Assembly: GCA_945643635.1 (NCBI GenBank) | Contig: CALZFC010000248.1 | Span: forward strand, 4,775,001 to 4,839,000 | Reading direction: 5' to 3' | DNA from: Allodiplogaster sudhausi | Taxonomy: Eukaryota > Nematoda > Chromadorea > Rhabditida > Diplogasteridae | DNA: 64,000 bases | Shown: positions 1 through 12,051 of the stretch, one piece after another | Layout: every line of letters begins with the position of its first letter | How positions within the stretch are numbered: the first letter of the stretch is position 1 | The notes under the pieces: generated by a model | The model's database searches: none | What the model saw: only the letters and a program-made list of their open reading frames with translations | Told to the model about the DNA's origin: nothing | Made by a program: the position numbers and the translations under genes

Positions 1-530
1 AGAGCTACAGCTAGACAGAGGGAGTGAAAGAGAGAGAGAGAGAGAGACAGAGAGAGAGAGAGACAGAGGGAGAGAGTGAGAGAGGGAGAAGAATGCACTC
101 CAGGAGAACGGGGGGATCTATCTGATACGCACTGTGGTTAAAATATAAAAACTCGAAAGCTGTGTCTCGGTTAGCTGCCAAACTTTTTACAGCTTACTTA
201 AATATGCCATTATGTCATGCTGGTCGCGGGAACCCACCACGTCATACATGTATGTATGCATGTTGGAGTTTTGAAGGCTGTAATCATTTCTTGGGGGACA
301 AGGAGTAAATGGTGGTGCACCCGACGAGAAGGAACTAGAGGGAGAAGCAAGATGGAGAGGGAGGGAGAAAGAAAGAAATAAGGAGTCAGCGAGAAAGAGA
401 GAGAGAGAAAAGGAGAGAGCGAAGAGTCAGACTGAGAAAGATAGAGAGAGAGAGAGAGAGTGAGTGAGTGAGTGAGTGAGTGAGTGAGTGAGTGAGAGAA
501 AGAATGAGAGAGATACAGAGAGAGAAAGAA

Positions 531-561
<31 letters not shown>

Positions 562-664
562 CTAGTCTGACAAAGAAAGAGAGAGGGAGAGAGAGACAGA
601 GAGAGAGAGAGACTTGTCCGACAGGGAAAAAGAGAGAAAGAGAGAGACTAGTCCGACAGAGAAA

Positions 665-699
<35 letters not shown>

Positions 700-830
700 A
701 AGAGAGAGAGACTTGTCCGACACAAGAGAGAGAGAGAGACAGAGAGAGAGAGACTAGTTCGACACAGAAAAAAAACGAGAGAGAGAGAGAGTGTATGTAA
801 GAGAGAGATATAGAATCGGAGAGATCACGA
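1..830. repeat. Interrupted (GA)n microsatellite tract
   Basis: Long runs of GA/GAGT/GACA with interspersed GTCCGACA-like and ACTAGTCC words at about 630, 650, 710 and 755, so part of it is a degenerate higher-order repeat. Open frames on both strands here translate only to Arg/Glu or Ser/Leu dipeptides and are not genes. A unique stretch at about 95-370 shows no recognisable exon. Confidence 0.9.
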
Positions 831-1500
831 TAATATACGTTCAACAGGACAAATGAGCTTAAAAAGCATGTGCAGCCTTGAAATATTCATGCATTACATC
901 GACTTTCTTTGTATGAAGGAAAAAGAAGACAGACATCTGCTGCTCTCCAAATTGAATGCTAAATAGATTTAATTCTCTTCGTGTTTACTGCTTCGGGCTT
1001 GCCTCAGATTTGCTCGTTGCCTATTTTCCTGGATTTGATCATGATGTCATGATCAGAGCTTTGATGATGTCAAAATCCATTTGCACCACGCTCTTTCCTC
1101 CCCTTTCTTTTGCATCTGTCTCCTCTCCAGTCTAAAGACGATTCTGGCGAGCTCTCCTTGGTTATTGAAAAAGTGCAAAAGTGTTGTTGGCATATATGTA
1201 TGTATATTGAGCAAAATGTTTTTTGTTATTTTATGTTTTATAATCAATATTGCTACACAGTAAACACATGAATTTGATCGTCCGGATTGAAAGAGATTTG
1301 TCAGCCTACATATTTATATCAATGTTGATGTATCCGGAAGTGGCAGGAGGTGGATTCTCTCCAAACTCGATCATCGATTAGTCATCATTTCCGCTGCGGA
1401 GTTTATTCAATGTCTATGTCTCTCACTTTCCCTTGCCGGAGGCGACATTTCCAAATCATGATTCTTGAAATTTCAATTATGGTTTGACATTCGCACGCAC
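831..1500. other. Non-coding stretch, nothing recognised
   Basis: AT-rich unique sequence with no convincing exon. It includes a near-palindrome around 1037-1056 built on TGATCATGATGTCATGATCA and a short ATGTATGTAT run near 1195. Confidence 0.5.
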
Positions 1501-1867
1501 TCGTTCTCACTTTTCATCTTTCTCTCTTTCTCTCTTTCTCTCTCTTTCACTCTTCTCTCTCTTTCACTCTTCTCGCTCTTTCTCTCTTCTTTCTCTTTTT
1601 CTCTCTCTCTACCTTGTTCTCTAACTCTCTCTCTTTCTCTCTCCCTTGCTCTTTCTCTCTCTCACTCTCTCTCTCTCTCTTTGTCACGATTCATCCTTTC
1701 TCACTATAATCCGTTCGGATTTTCTTTTTCTCATTCAACAAAAGAATTCAGACAATCTTTCCAGAGTACTTTCTTTGGCATTTATGATGATCATCCATTG
1801 CCTCCAACACTCGCTTAAGCGAAGAATTCTCTTGCGTTTGTTTTGTCTCAATTTCAATGTTTTGTGT

Positions 1868-1898
<31 letters not shown>

Positions 1899-2675
1899 CT
1901 TTCTGTCTTTCTCTTTCTCTATCTGTACTTCTCAGTCGTTCTCTCTCTCTTTGTCACTCTCTCTTTCTCACTTTCCCTCTCCTTGCTGGTTCTCTCTTTC
2001 GATGGCCTTTCCGATTCAACATTTCGGTGAATAGAACATGGCATTCGAAATTTACAGACATTTTGAAATTGCGTGAGAGCTTGCAGAAAATAGTTCGATG
2101 ATACTTTAAGAGCAATGCTTTAAAAAAATTTTTTGGAGAAAATACCAATTTTGACGAGAATCTGAGGCCATATTGCGTATCTCAAAGTGAGAGAAAGAGA
2201 GAGAGAGAGAGAGGGAGAGAGAGAGAGAGAGAGGAGAGGGAGAGGGAGAGAGAGAGAGAGATCTTAAGCAAGCAGCAGATATTTTTTTTGAGTAATGCTG
2301 AGGAAAATGCAAGTATCAAAGCCTTTTTCATAAAATTGTAGGAAACTCTGGCGATAGTCTTAAGATACAAAAATGATATACGTTCTCGAATAAGAATAAA
2401 AAAAATTACATTTTGTCTTTTCCCGTATAAAAACAACAGAAAAGACATTTTGTCTAAGACGTTGATTGACTCTGCTACTCTCTCTCTCTCTCTTTCTGTC
2501 TCTGTCTCCCTGTCTCTCTCTCTCTCTGTCCCTCTCTCTCTCTCCCTCCCATCTCTCTCTGTCTCTCTCTCCCTGTCTCTCTCTCTCTCTCCTCTCTCTC
2601 TCTCTATCTCTCTCTCTCTCTCTCTGCCTCTCTCTCTCCCTGTCTCTCTCTCTCTCCCTCCCATCTCTCTCACTT
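1501..2675. repeat. (CT)n and (GA)n microsatellites flanking unique sequence
   Basis: CT-rich tracts at about 1500-1690 and 1870-1980, a GA tract at 2188-2262, and a CT tract at 2477-2670. The last forms the polypyrimidine stretch just before the acceptor at 2686 of the following exon. Unique sequence between them shows no recognisable protein. Confidence 0.85.
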
Positions 2676-2686
2676 TTTTTTTCTAG

Positions 2687-3054
2687 GAAGTCGTCGATAT
2701 CGACATCAATGATCCGCAGGTGAACGAAGCGGCCAAAAAGATTCAGAACGCTTTTCGTTTGTCAGTTTTCTCATTAGAATAAAATTTTGTTCAACAAAAT
2801 TTTGAAAATAAAATTTTTTCAAAGAAATACGTACATCTATCTTTTTATATATATATTTTTGTAATTTGTCTTGTTATTAAAAAAATATATTTAAAAAAAA
2901 CTATGTAATTACAATAAAAAATGTCTTGCCTCACTGTCAGACTACAACTCTTATTAGCAGGAAGCACAATGACAACAAGAGTGCGGCGGCGGCAGGAGTT
3001 GCGGTGGAGAAGAATGGAAAGGCAGTAGAAGGAAAGGAGGGCGAGCCAAACTAA
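2687..3054 (+). CDS. Small IQ-motif (neurogranin/PCP4/igloo-like) protein, last two exons
   Basis: Two exons can be joined: 2687-2760 after a TTTTTTTCTAG acceptor, and 2961-3054 ending in TAA, using donor GTCAGT after CGTTT. The first reads EVVDIDINDPQVNEAAKKIQ and continues NAFR. This resembles the acidic stretch plus IQ motif of neurogranin, PCP4 and igloo-type calmodulin-binding proteins (acidic D-rich segment, then A..KIQ..FR). The second exon gives a Lys/Ala/Glu-rich tail ending GEPN. The start lies further 5', probably hidden beyond the CT tracts or outside the window, so this is a 3' partial gene. The family role is binding apo-calmodulin in neurons or other excitable cells; the assignment here rests on one motif only. 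Only the joined frame is open, which supports the splice choice. Confidence 0.6.
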
Positions 3055-3175
3055 ACTATTCTGAACTTCACTCTCACTTACCCTTCTACCTGGTTTCTGG
3101 AGAATTCGTTCAGTAATAACTCGTTCAGTAATAACTCGTCCACTTTCTTTTTTTGCCCTCGCCGCATCTCATTCT

Positions 3176-3305
3176 CCCACACACACAAAGAACATTGTCT
3201 TAGACAATCATTGTCTTGAAGACATTGTCTTGAGATTTGTCTTAGACACAATTGTCTTGCAGTGGAATTGTCTTAACCTGTCAAGACAATCTTCTTTGTG
3301 TGCAC
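3176..3305. mobile_element. Short terminal-inverted-repeat element (MITE-like)
   Basis: The left end CACACAAAGAACATTGTCTT is mirrored at the right end by AAGACAATCTTCTTTGTGTG. The interior is a series of short inverted TTGTCTT/AAGACAA words able to fold into a long hairpin. No open frame lies inside, so it would be non-autonomous. No target-site duplication is clear. Confidence 0.5.
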
Positions 3306-3466
3306 CCTCCCATTATCCCCCTTCATAATCTAGTCAACTTGCTCACTATGTCTTCTTTATCACTTCGCAGAGGCGATCAAGCAATAAATTATTTATTCAT
3401 GTATTTGTGAATTACGCTGTCTAATTTCGAACACTTGAGGTTACTGAAAATATTAGATAGAGAGAG

Positions 3467-3509
<43 letters not shown>

Positions 3510-3972
3510 TGACGATGAGGGAGACAGTTGCAAGAAGAGCGAAATAACAACAAGATTAGGAGTCCTATCTCTGGCTGTATTTTGAAAGCTCTGCAATATG
3601 TACAACGTGAAGAACAGCTCGAACTTCCCTCCACTTTATTGCTTAATTCGTGCACTCCAACGAGGCAAACGGCAGCAGCCCCAATCAGAAAAAGAAAACC
3701 GCTAGATCTTGAAAATTTTTGACATCGTGGCCCAAACCAGATATTTATGTTTAAGGTCCTGAATAACATCTTGTACAACTATTTTTTTTCCTCAAACTAA
3801 TAGCGTTATGTGAACATTCGTTTTGCTCCATCCACATGACAACCGACTTTTTGTACGTTTATGTGATGAATAACAAATAGCACAAAAACAACAAACAACA
3901 AAGCAAATAACAACAAATGATGACAGTACCGGCTAATACTTGAAAAAAGCAAGTTAGTACGAAAGTCGACAT
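3306..3972. other. Intergenic stretch with a GA tract
   Basis: Between the IQ-motif gene and the 3' end of NOM1. It holds a (GA)n tract at about 3458-3510. Unique sequence on both sides shows no convincing exon or RNA gene. Confidence 0.5.
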
Positions 3973-4972
3973 TTAATGATAAGTCGAGAACATATTCTCG
4001 ACTTTGTTGCACGCATCGTTCTCAGGCAGATGCATTTGGAGAAAGAGTCGAATACCGTCGGTGAGCAGGCGATTCTTCTTTCCATCCAGGACACACGCGA
4101 ATATTTTCGTCAGCTTAAAATGAAAAGGAGCATTTAAATCATATAATGATCCTTTCCAATGCAATAAATATATCATGGGTATTACGAATATATCACATTC
4201 ATCAGCGCTATTTCATTCTACCAACAATAGCAGAAATTGCCCATGTAACAATCGTTGGCTATGCTCATGTTCAATTCTGATTTTTGAAGACAGCAAGTGG
4301 TGGTTAAAAGTGTCTGTCGACTTCGAAACCACTTAGCAGTTTTAGCATTCTACAGACAACATTTGCCGAGAAAGCTGGGGATAAGCAAAAAAAACTTGGT
4401 GCTATCAATTTTTTAGTGCGATAAAAGAACTTTATAAAGTGTTTAAAAAACCTTATTGATATTGTTGACTGAAACGAGTTGCTCGAAGATCTTCTTGAGG
4501 AAATCAATGTGCGCAGGCGACAATTCTCCCCATTCGATCACCTCAATATATTTATTGTATTTATACATTTATTGGTAATTAAACCATATATGAAAATCAA
4601 CAAAAGTTTTGCAAGAATTTGTCTAGTTCTTTATTTATATAAATTGAAGGATGAACCAAATATACCCTTTTATCAAAATGTTAGAATAAAAATAAAAATG
4701 ATTGCAAAAATAATAATCATTCCACACCTTGAGTACTGTAAGCGGCAAGGTCCTGTGAAGAAGAAGCTCTGCGAGTAGACTCGCCAGTCTGTTCCGTTGT
4801 TCCTCCTTCAGCTTCTCAATATCTCTCAGTCGATCCCACAGGGCGTACTGTATCGTCAACTGAAGAGTATGTGGAATGGAAATTTCTTTTTGAGAACTAT
4901 CCAGCTCATATAGCAACAATTCGAGACTACTATAGAGGAATGAAATAAGGAGACAGAAAGAGAGAGAGAGAC

Positions 4973-5004
<32 letters not shown>

Positions 5005-6671
5005 GGGGAGAGAGAGGGAGAGAGAGAGGGAGAGGTGGGAGGGAGAGAGGGAGGGAGAGAGGGAGGGAGAGAGAGAGAGAGAGAGAGGAGGTAAGAAAAG
5101 GAGGCAGGATTTCAATCTTTAAAAAAAGTAATTACTTGACGTAAAAAAAACCATGCGAACACGGAGCGCGATAAGGATACCTTTAAAAAAAAAAGAAGAA
5201 ACCAACGATGAATCTCTTATGATGATCTGCAAAGCGTCGAAGAAGTGCGGCGTAGAATGGATTAAATGGCTTCTCTTTGAGTGTCATCGTCACCAGGATG
5301 TGGATGATTTCTCGCTCCTAATAATTGCTTGTAGAACATTCTTTCTTTCTTTCTTTCTTTCTTTTTTTTTCTTTTTTTTTACAAAAAAAAAGACCCTTAA
5401 ATTTCAAAGGTTTACTTCACAATTGGATATGGCATAATTTAAGTAGTAAAAGATCAACCTGTGATCCGCAAAGAGACAAGCGAAGAACCCTCTCAAAAGC
5501 AGAGTCCTCATCCATTGCCGTGACTTTAAAAGTATTCTTATTAATTTTTTTTGGCTACATTAATCTAGATGTGACAATAGTGATGGAGATATAAAGGGAC
5601 TATTCATTTATTTCATTCATATCCAATGAAGCGCGTTACATTGAATAAACGGGGGAATTGCAGTGAACGTCAACGTTCTTTTAAAAAAAACAGTATTTAA
5701 TAAAACTTTTAATTATTAAATTAAATTAGAGTAATTTATAACAAATATTTCAATAATTTATGAAATTTTTTTTATTTAATAGCATTTTGACATACCGACT
5801 GAGCAGAATACATTCCTTCTCACTTCCGTATTCATGCCAGCCCGCTTTGCTAGCTCAAGAATATCCGCATCGAAGGTCAACTGAATAAAAAGTTTTTTTT
5901 AAGTATATTTAATTGGTTAAAAAAGTATCAAAATAATTCGGTGACCGCTTACAAGATCACTATATTTTTTATTATACTAAATTTTTAAATATATATTTTC
6001 ATTAGTTCTCTATCTAATAATAATTACTATAAATCTAGCTACCGTAACGCGACCTGTTTCTTGCCGGGAACACTTGGTCCCGCGGCGAGTGTCCCTGCTG
6101 TGTCTGATGGTAGCCGGAAGGCTGATCCCACAATCCACCACCGGCCGCGTTCTTCCGCAGCCAGAAGGTCTGCCAGTGACATTCCGAGCACTTTCTCGAC
6201 GCTCTGAGATAATTATGACTAATTTTAATTAATTTTTTGTGGATACTATACCTATTTACATTATGCTATTTCAGTTAATTTTAATAAATAATTTTTTTTT
6301 AGTTATTCTACTCGTATCTAAACAACAGTTACATAGCTCTTTAGCTCTTTTAAGCCGGGCTACCAGTGAAATTGCAAATATATACGAAGGTACTCATGGC
6401 TACCGTATTCTTCTTGACGAGACCATGATGCACAGCGAGGAGATGGTCGAGAGCGGGCTGCTCTACTCCGGTTGCCTTCCGCACTCCCGCCAGCTCCTCT
6501 GCTAGGAAGCGCATGCGCAGACTGCAACATTTGAGATATAATTTCAAAATATCTTAAAAAAAAACCCATTGCGGAAGTAAATGAACGAATCCAAGCTGTG
6601 GAAGTAAAATGAAGAATGAAAAAAATTTCATCTAACAGGCCGTGGATATTAGAGAGGGATTTCGAAATAGA

Positions 6672-6748
<77 letters not shown>

Positions 6749-9498
6749 CTAACTTGTTCTGATACTCCGGCGCGCTGAGTTGTTGTGTGATGGCAGAGAT
6801 GAAGTCGATCATTTGCGTGTTGACGCTCCGTTTCAGTGCTCGATATGAGTCTCAATTTTTATTTTATTTCAAGCTATCCTTAAATACTTTACTTTTGAGG
6901 ATGGAGATGAACAATTGAGAAAAAAAAAAGAATTTTTTTCCTAATCTCGAACTCTATTCAATATATACACCTATTGATAATGAGATTTGCTCGCGTAAAA
7001 ACCGTCTTTATTACTATCGTAGCATGAGAGAGACTGACAATTTATGACAAGAAGGATGAGTCCGAGTCGTCTTTGGGTGAGTTTCTCACGTAGCTTGTGC
7101 AGCAATTCGATTAGAACATCACCACGAATGACCTAGGTATCACGGTAAATTAACCGGGGAAAATGTAGGTGGCTATATCACGGAGATATTCAATATTTAC
7201 ACCTAGAGGAGATATACAGCAAAATTAAGTTGTATAAAGACACAATTTCATTGAATATATAGGTGTATAATATTATTGAGATGAAGATGATACGGATATA
7301 AATAACAAAACCTTGAAGCTGAGCAGATGGCTTGCAAAGAGTGCGCTATTCTCCATTGCTTTCCCGTCTTCCTCTCCTTCTCCTTCATCCAGGCGCTTCA
7401 CAAATTCGACGAAGAACACTTCTACGACATGCGATGCTGAATTTGTTTCTTTTTTTCTTAATAACTTACGTGTTTCTCAATGTAGTCTTATTCAATTAAA
7501 TTTTTTTGTTAGTTTTGTTAAAAATACTAGATATGGCATGAACAAAAAAGCTATTTAAAATGAACGAAAAACAAACTCTAACATATCTCTGATGATATGG
7601 TTGCATGTAGAAGAGCAGTAAGTGAAGCAAGAGAGGCGAGAAGTTGTTCTTGCAACCGAAAAGGCGAAGAGAGATGCTTTAGCAGTGTTCGCGAGAACGC
7701 ACTTTTCACTTCTGAATGAAAAAAAAAACAAATGAGCATTACCTTCTTATGCTCCATCGCGAATGCATTAAGTGAAAGATATAATAAATTGTCAGTAAAA
7801 AAAAGAAGAATTGAGCAGGCAAACCAACCATTCGAGATTTTTTTTTAAAGAATATATTAAAATATGATAACCATTTTTCGAGTTTCCATGGAAGATCTCT
7901 TCAATCGTTCTGACGCTTTTGACAAGTGTCGCCTCGGAGAGACTGTAAACAAAAAAATTTTACAACTATATTTCATGAGAATGTTTGTTGGCCGTGTATA
8001 AGTTCTCTATAAGGAAGAAACCGTTCCTTTCAGCGAAAGCAGAAATACTACTATAGACAACGGACACTGATGGACTCAGTCCTGAACAATGTCCGGCTCA
8101 AGACTCCAGGCCGGCGGGGGAGGGGGGGGGGGGGGTACAAAGAAGAAAAAATGACATTCTTGGTCAAAAGATTGATTACGGTAGAATCGGATTACTGTAG
8201 AAAATCAGCCAACGAACCGATTGATGATTCCGTTGATGGAGCGCTCAATCTTTCGCCGCTCCTCGTCATCGACTGACGATGCCTGAAAGATAAATTAATG
8301 GTCGAGATTCATTTAAAAAAAGAAAATCATAAAAAAAATATTACTTCTTGCCAAAAGAAATAAATGAAATATTATCACAAAAACAGTGAAAATAAACTCG
8401 TATATCACGCATACTAGTAGAAATATTACTTCTCCAAAAAAAAAACCTTAAAATACACAGAGTAGTTTTATTTTTGTTATTAAAAAAATCTCTAATTGTA
8501 AGATAGCGCATAATAGAGTCTATACATTTCACCATAACTTTTTTTTCTTATAGAATAAATTCGTTCAACAAGTAGACTTGCCTCCAATTCGGCCAGTTTC
8601 GCATGAGCGGCGCGCGGGTCGAAATCGATGAGTTCGCCTGTTCGCCGATTAATCGTGCGACCGTAGATGTCTTCGCCTGAGCGAGTGAGATGTCATGTTT
8701 CTCGGCTACTCCCCCAACTCTTGAACAAATCAATCCCAACTTGAATACATGGTAAAAATCCACAATAGATTGGAAAAAAGCCTTTACGCAAGCACATGAT
8801 TCTAATAAAACTAAAGGAAATTTTTCATATATTGAAAATGTTCACCAAATTAAGTGTTGGTAAACTCTCCTCAGACTAGAAATTGCCAACTCATACCTAT
8901 CTCTGCCTTTCCTTCATCCTTCTTCTTCTTGCCCTTCCCCTCTGCGTCTCTGCCCTCCCCTGCTTCTCTATCGCTCTCTTCTTCTTCTTCCTCGTCCTCT
9001 CCCTCCAGATCTACTTCCAACTCCTCTCCATCCTCTGATCCTCCCTCTTGCGACATCTCGTCTTTATCATCTAAGTCCATTTCCTCTTCGTCTCCAAGCT
9101 CACTGTTCTAGAAATTGAGGAAGATTAAAGAGAAAATGAAATGGATAGAATAAGGGAGCAGGAAACATGATGGAGAAAAGAAAATGTGCAATATTTTACA
9201 GAAATAATGATGCAGGACATTTAATACTAGAAATATCTTACAGTAACAAGGATACCGTATCCTTCTCTTCATACCATGTCATCGTCATCGTCCTTCTTCC
9301 TCTTCTTCACTCGCTTTTCCTTCCCTTCCAGCCTCGAGTCCTCCTCTGCTACGGACTTTCTCTTTGCAGCATCGCACACTTCGAGCAAGTCTGCAAGGAT
9401 ATGCAGTCTTTTTTTTTGCTAGTCAGAAAATAAGACGAAAATATGTTCTTAGTTTCTTCCGCAAAACGGTAGCATCAGACGTCCTAGGCATTAAAATG

Positions 9499-9545
<47 letters not shown>

Positions 9546-9579
9546 AGATAGAGAGAAAAAAAGAGAGAGAAAGAGAAAG

Positions 9580-9627
<48 letters not shown>

Positions 9628-11019
9628 TTCTCTAACAGTCCAGCCCGTCGTCCACGAGTGCCTTGGGAATGGTGCCGCTCTTCCTCTTGTCGTAGCCGAG
9701 CTTCCTCGCGTACTTGGCTGCTTCTGCTTCTTCCTTCTCTGCCATCGCACGCTCGCGTCGGCGATGCTCGCGATCCATCTTTAAATATTTCGTAATCAAT
9801 ATCTTCCATCTTTAAATATTTCGTAATCAATATCTTCCATCTTTAAATATTTCGTAAACAATATCTTAAATCTTTAAATATTTCGTAATCAATATCTTCC
9901 ATCTTTAAATACTTCGTAATCAATATCTTCCATCTTTAAATATTTCGTAAACAATATCTTTCCATCTTTAAATATTTCGTAATCAATATCTTCCATCTTT
10001 AAATATTTCGTAAACAATATCTTAAATCTTTAAATATTTCGTAATCAATATCTTCCATCTTTAAATATTTCGTAAACAATATCTTAAATCTTTAAATATT
10101 TCGTAATCAATATCTTCCATCTTTAAATATTTCGTAAACAATATCTTAAATCTTTAAATATTTCGTCATCAATATCTTCCATCTTTAAATATTTAGTAAA
10201 CAATATCTTAAATATTTAAATATTTCGTAATCAATATCTTCCATCTTTAAATATTTCGTAAACAATATCTTTCCATCTTTAAATACTTCGTAATCAATAT
10301 CTTTCCATCTTTAAATACTTCGTAATCAATATCTTCCATCTTTAAATACTTCGTAATCAATATCTTTCCATCTTCAAAAATTTTCGCTATATATTATTTC
10401 GTAGTCAATAATAAAACACGAAAAAAGCATTTTTTTTAATGACTTACGAATATTTTTTCACTGTAAACGAACAAGTTTACCCCACATACATTTTAGTAGA
10501 TTGCGCAGGAGAAATGGAAATGGATGGTGCCGACCTGTTTCTTCAGCTTCTCGAGCTCGTCATCTCCACCTTCGGAAAAGGCTGTCTTGACGGTAGAAAT
10601 CGCTGCCTCTCCCTCCTTCTTATTCTTCTTTTTCTTTGCCTTCTTCTTCTTTTTCTTCTTCTCCTCTTCGGAAGGGCCAAACTTCTGGCTGATAAGCGCA
10701 TCTAGCTGAACAAGGGGAGTGTTAGTTGGAACTCAAAGTGATATTCAAATGTTTTCCTCGTATAATCACTCCATGAGCCAAATTTTTATTTCATTTTTGG
10801 GTCATGTGGGTAGGAGCTCCTATAGGAGTACACCAAATAGTGCCTCAATATGAAGAAAAAGCAAAATTATCCCGTAAATAAAAAAAATCATACCGATTTG
10901 CGTTGAGAGAAGGCGACGTTGCGGAGCTTCTTGAATTCCTTGGAGTCCTTCCTAAGCTCCTTCCTCGACTTCTTCCTTCCGCCCGCATTTGCCTTGGGCC
11001 CTGCGATCCGAGGCACCAT
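3973..11019 (-). CDS. NOM1: NOM1/SGD1-like nucleolar MIF4G-MA3 protein, 20 exons
   Basis: Homologue of NOM1 (yeast Sgd1), a nucleolar MIF4G/MA3 protein needed for 18S rRNA and 40S subunit production. Exons (complement, 5' to 3'): 11019-10894, 10705-10535, 9778-9637, 9390-9275, 9107-8897, 8676-8582, 8282-8218, 7942-7872, 7711-7583, 7436-7312, 7132-7039, 6838-6754, 6521-6404, 6203-6054, 5880-5796, 5523-5459, 5317-5207, 4859-4728, 4541-4476, 4113-3973. All phases agree, giving about 765 aa. Diagnostic pieces are a basic start (SRKELRKDSKEFKKLRN), LGYDKRKSGTIPK then DDGLDYLLE, an acidic stretch, EDIYGRTINRRTGE, INRLSEA (MIF4G), GRWWIVGSA, ILELAKRAGMNTEVRRNVFC and the MA3 part YALWDRLRDIEKL. The ATG at 11019 is the first in frame. 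The exon at 8582 uses a GC donor (GAG|GCAAGT). Two acceptors are TTTAAAG. A short segment near exon 19/20 is shorter than in human NOM1. Confidence 0.92.
4950..5090. repeat. (GA)n tract inside a NOM1 intron
   Basis: GA repeats with GGGA interruptions lie in the intron between the MA3 exon (4728-4859) and the 5207-5317 exon. Confidence 0.85.
6668..6745. repeat. (GA)n tract inside a NOM1 intron
   Basis: Almost pure GA run. On the coding strand it is CT-rich and starts ten bases after the donor at 6753. Confidence 0.85.
9505..9625. repeat. (GA)n tract inside a NOM1 intron
   Basis: GA run with AAAG interruptions, just downstream (in the gene's sense) of the donor at 9636. Confidence 0.85.
9779..10375. 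repeat. 31-bp intronic minisatellite in NOM1
   Basis: About 19 copies of a 31-bp unit with core CTTTAAATATTTCGTAATCA. Two variants interleave: one ends ATATCTTCCAT, the other has GTAAACA and ends ATATCTTAAAT. The array runs directly into exon 3, so the last unit's complement TTTAAAG forms that exon's acceptor at 9780/9779. Some units carry a one-base insertion (CTTTCCATC). Confidence 0.95.
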
Positions 11020-11164
11020 TGTCGGCCTCGACGAATTCGATGTCTTAAGCAGATGAAAATGAGAAATAGAGCATTTCACAAGATACTTAACAAGGTAGGT
11101 GGCGAAGATAAAGTAGATGGTTTTTTTTTAAATCTCATTAAGCTTGTACGATTGTCGCACTAAT

Positions 11165-11647
11165 TCCGGGAGTACCGTATAGAGTTGCCCGGTAGCGCAG
11201 AAAACATGTCATGTTTCTACACAACTAATTAATTTTGATTTCAGATGTTTAAAAAAACATATCTCTGCAATTGTCGACTGACTTCAGTTAATATATTTTT
11301 TTTTTGTGTTGAAATTAACACGAGCTAAAAAAATTTATGTCTCAATCTCTCTCTCTCTCACTCTTTCCCTCCCTCCGCATCACTGTATCTTTTCTCTTTC
11401 TCTCTTTCTCTCTTTCTCATTTTCTCTCTCTCTCTCTTTCTCTTTCTCTGTATCTTTTCTCTTTCTCTCTTTCTCTCTTTGCCTCTTTCTCTCTCTCTCT
11501 CTTTATCTTTCTCTCACCTCCCTCAATCCTTCTTTACTCAACCTCTATAAACAACTGACGGCAAATTTCTCAACCTTTCCTTGCTCATCAGCTTATGTCT
11601 ACATTAATCTCATGCCTGTATGGCGTGGAGCAATGATGAGTAAGAGA

Positions 11648-11699
<52 letters not shown>

Positions 11700-11717
11700 C
11701 ACGAGTGCGAGAGGGAA

Positions 11718-11772
<55 letters not shown>

Positions 11773-12009
11773 AAGGGTCATTTCTGTCGGCTTTGAGGCA
11801 GTAAGGCCTCAAAGCTGACAGAAATGATTGATACATGGTTGAGAGATAGCGAGAAAGCAATAGAAAAGATAGAGGCCGTGACGGATTGCGAAGTACAGAG
11901 CGAGTGAGAGAGAGAGAGAGTGAGTGAGGGACAGAGAGTGAGAGAGGGGAGAGAGAGAAAGGGAGAGAGAGATAGGGGGATAGGGAGAGAGAGAGAGAGA
12001 GAGCGAGAG

Positions 12010-12051
<42 letters not shown>

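Noticed and set aside
386..844. Ser/Leu or Arg/Glu open frames in this and the other GA/CT tracts
   Set aside because: Pure microsatellite translations with no start context, splice signals or similarity to any protein.
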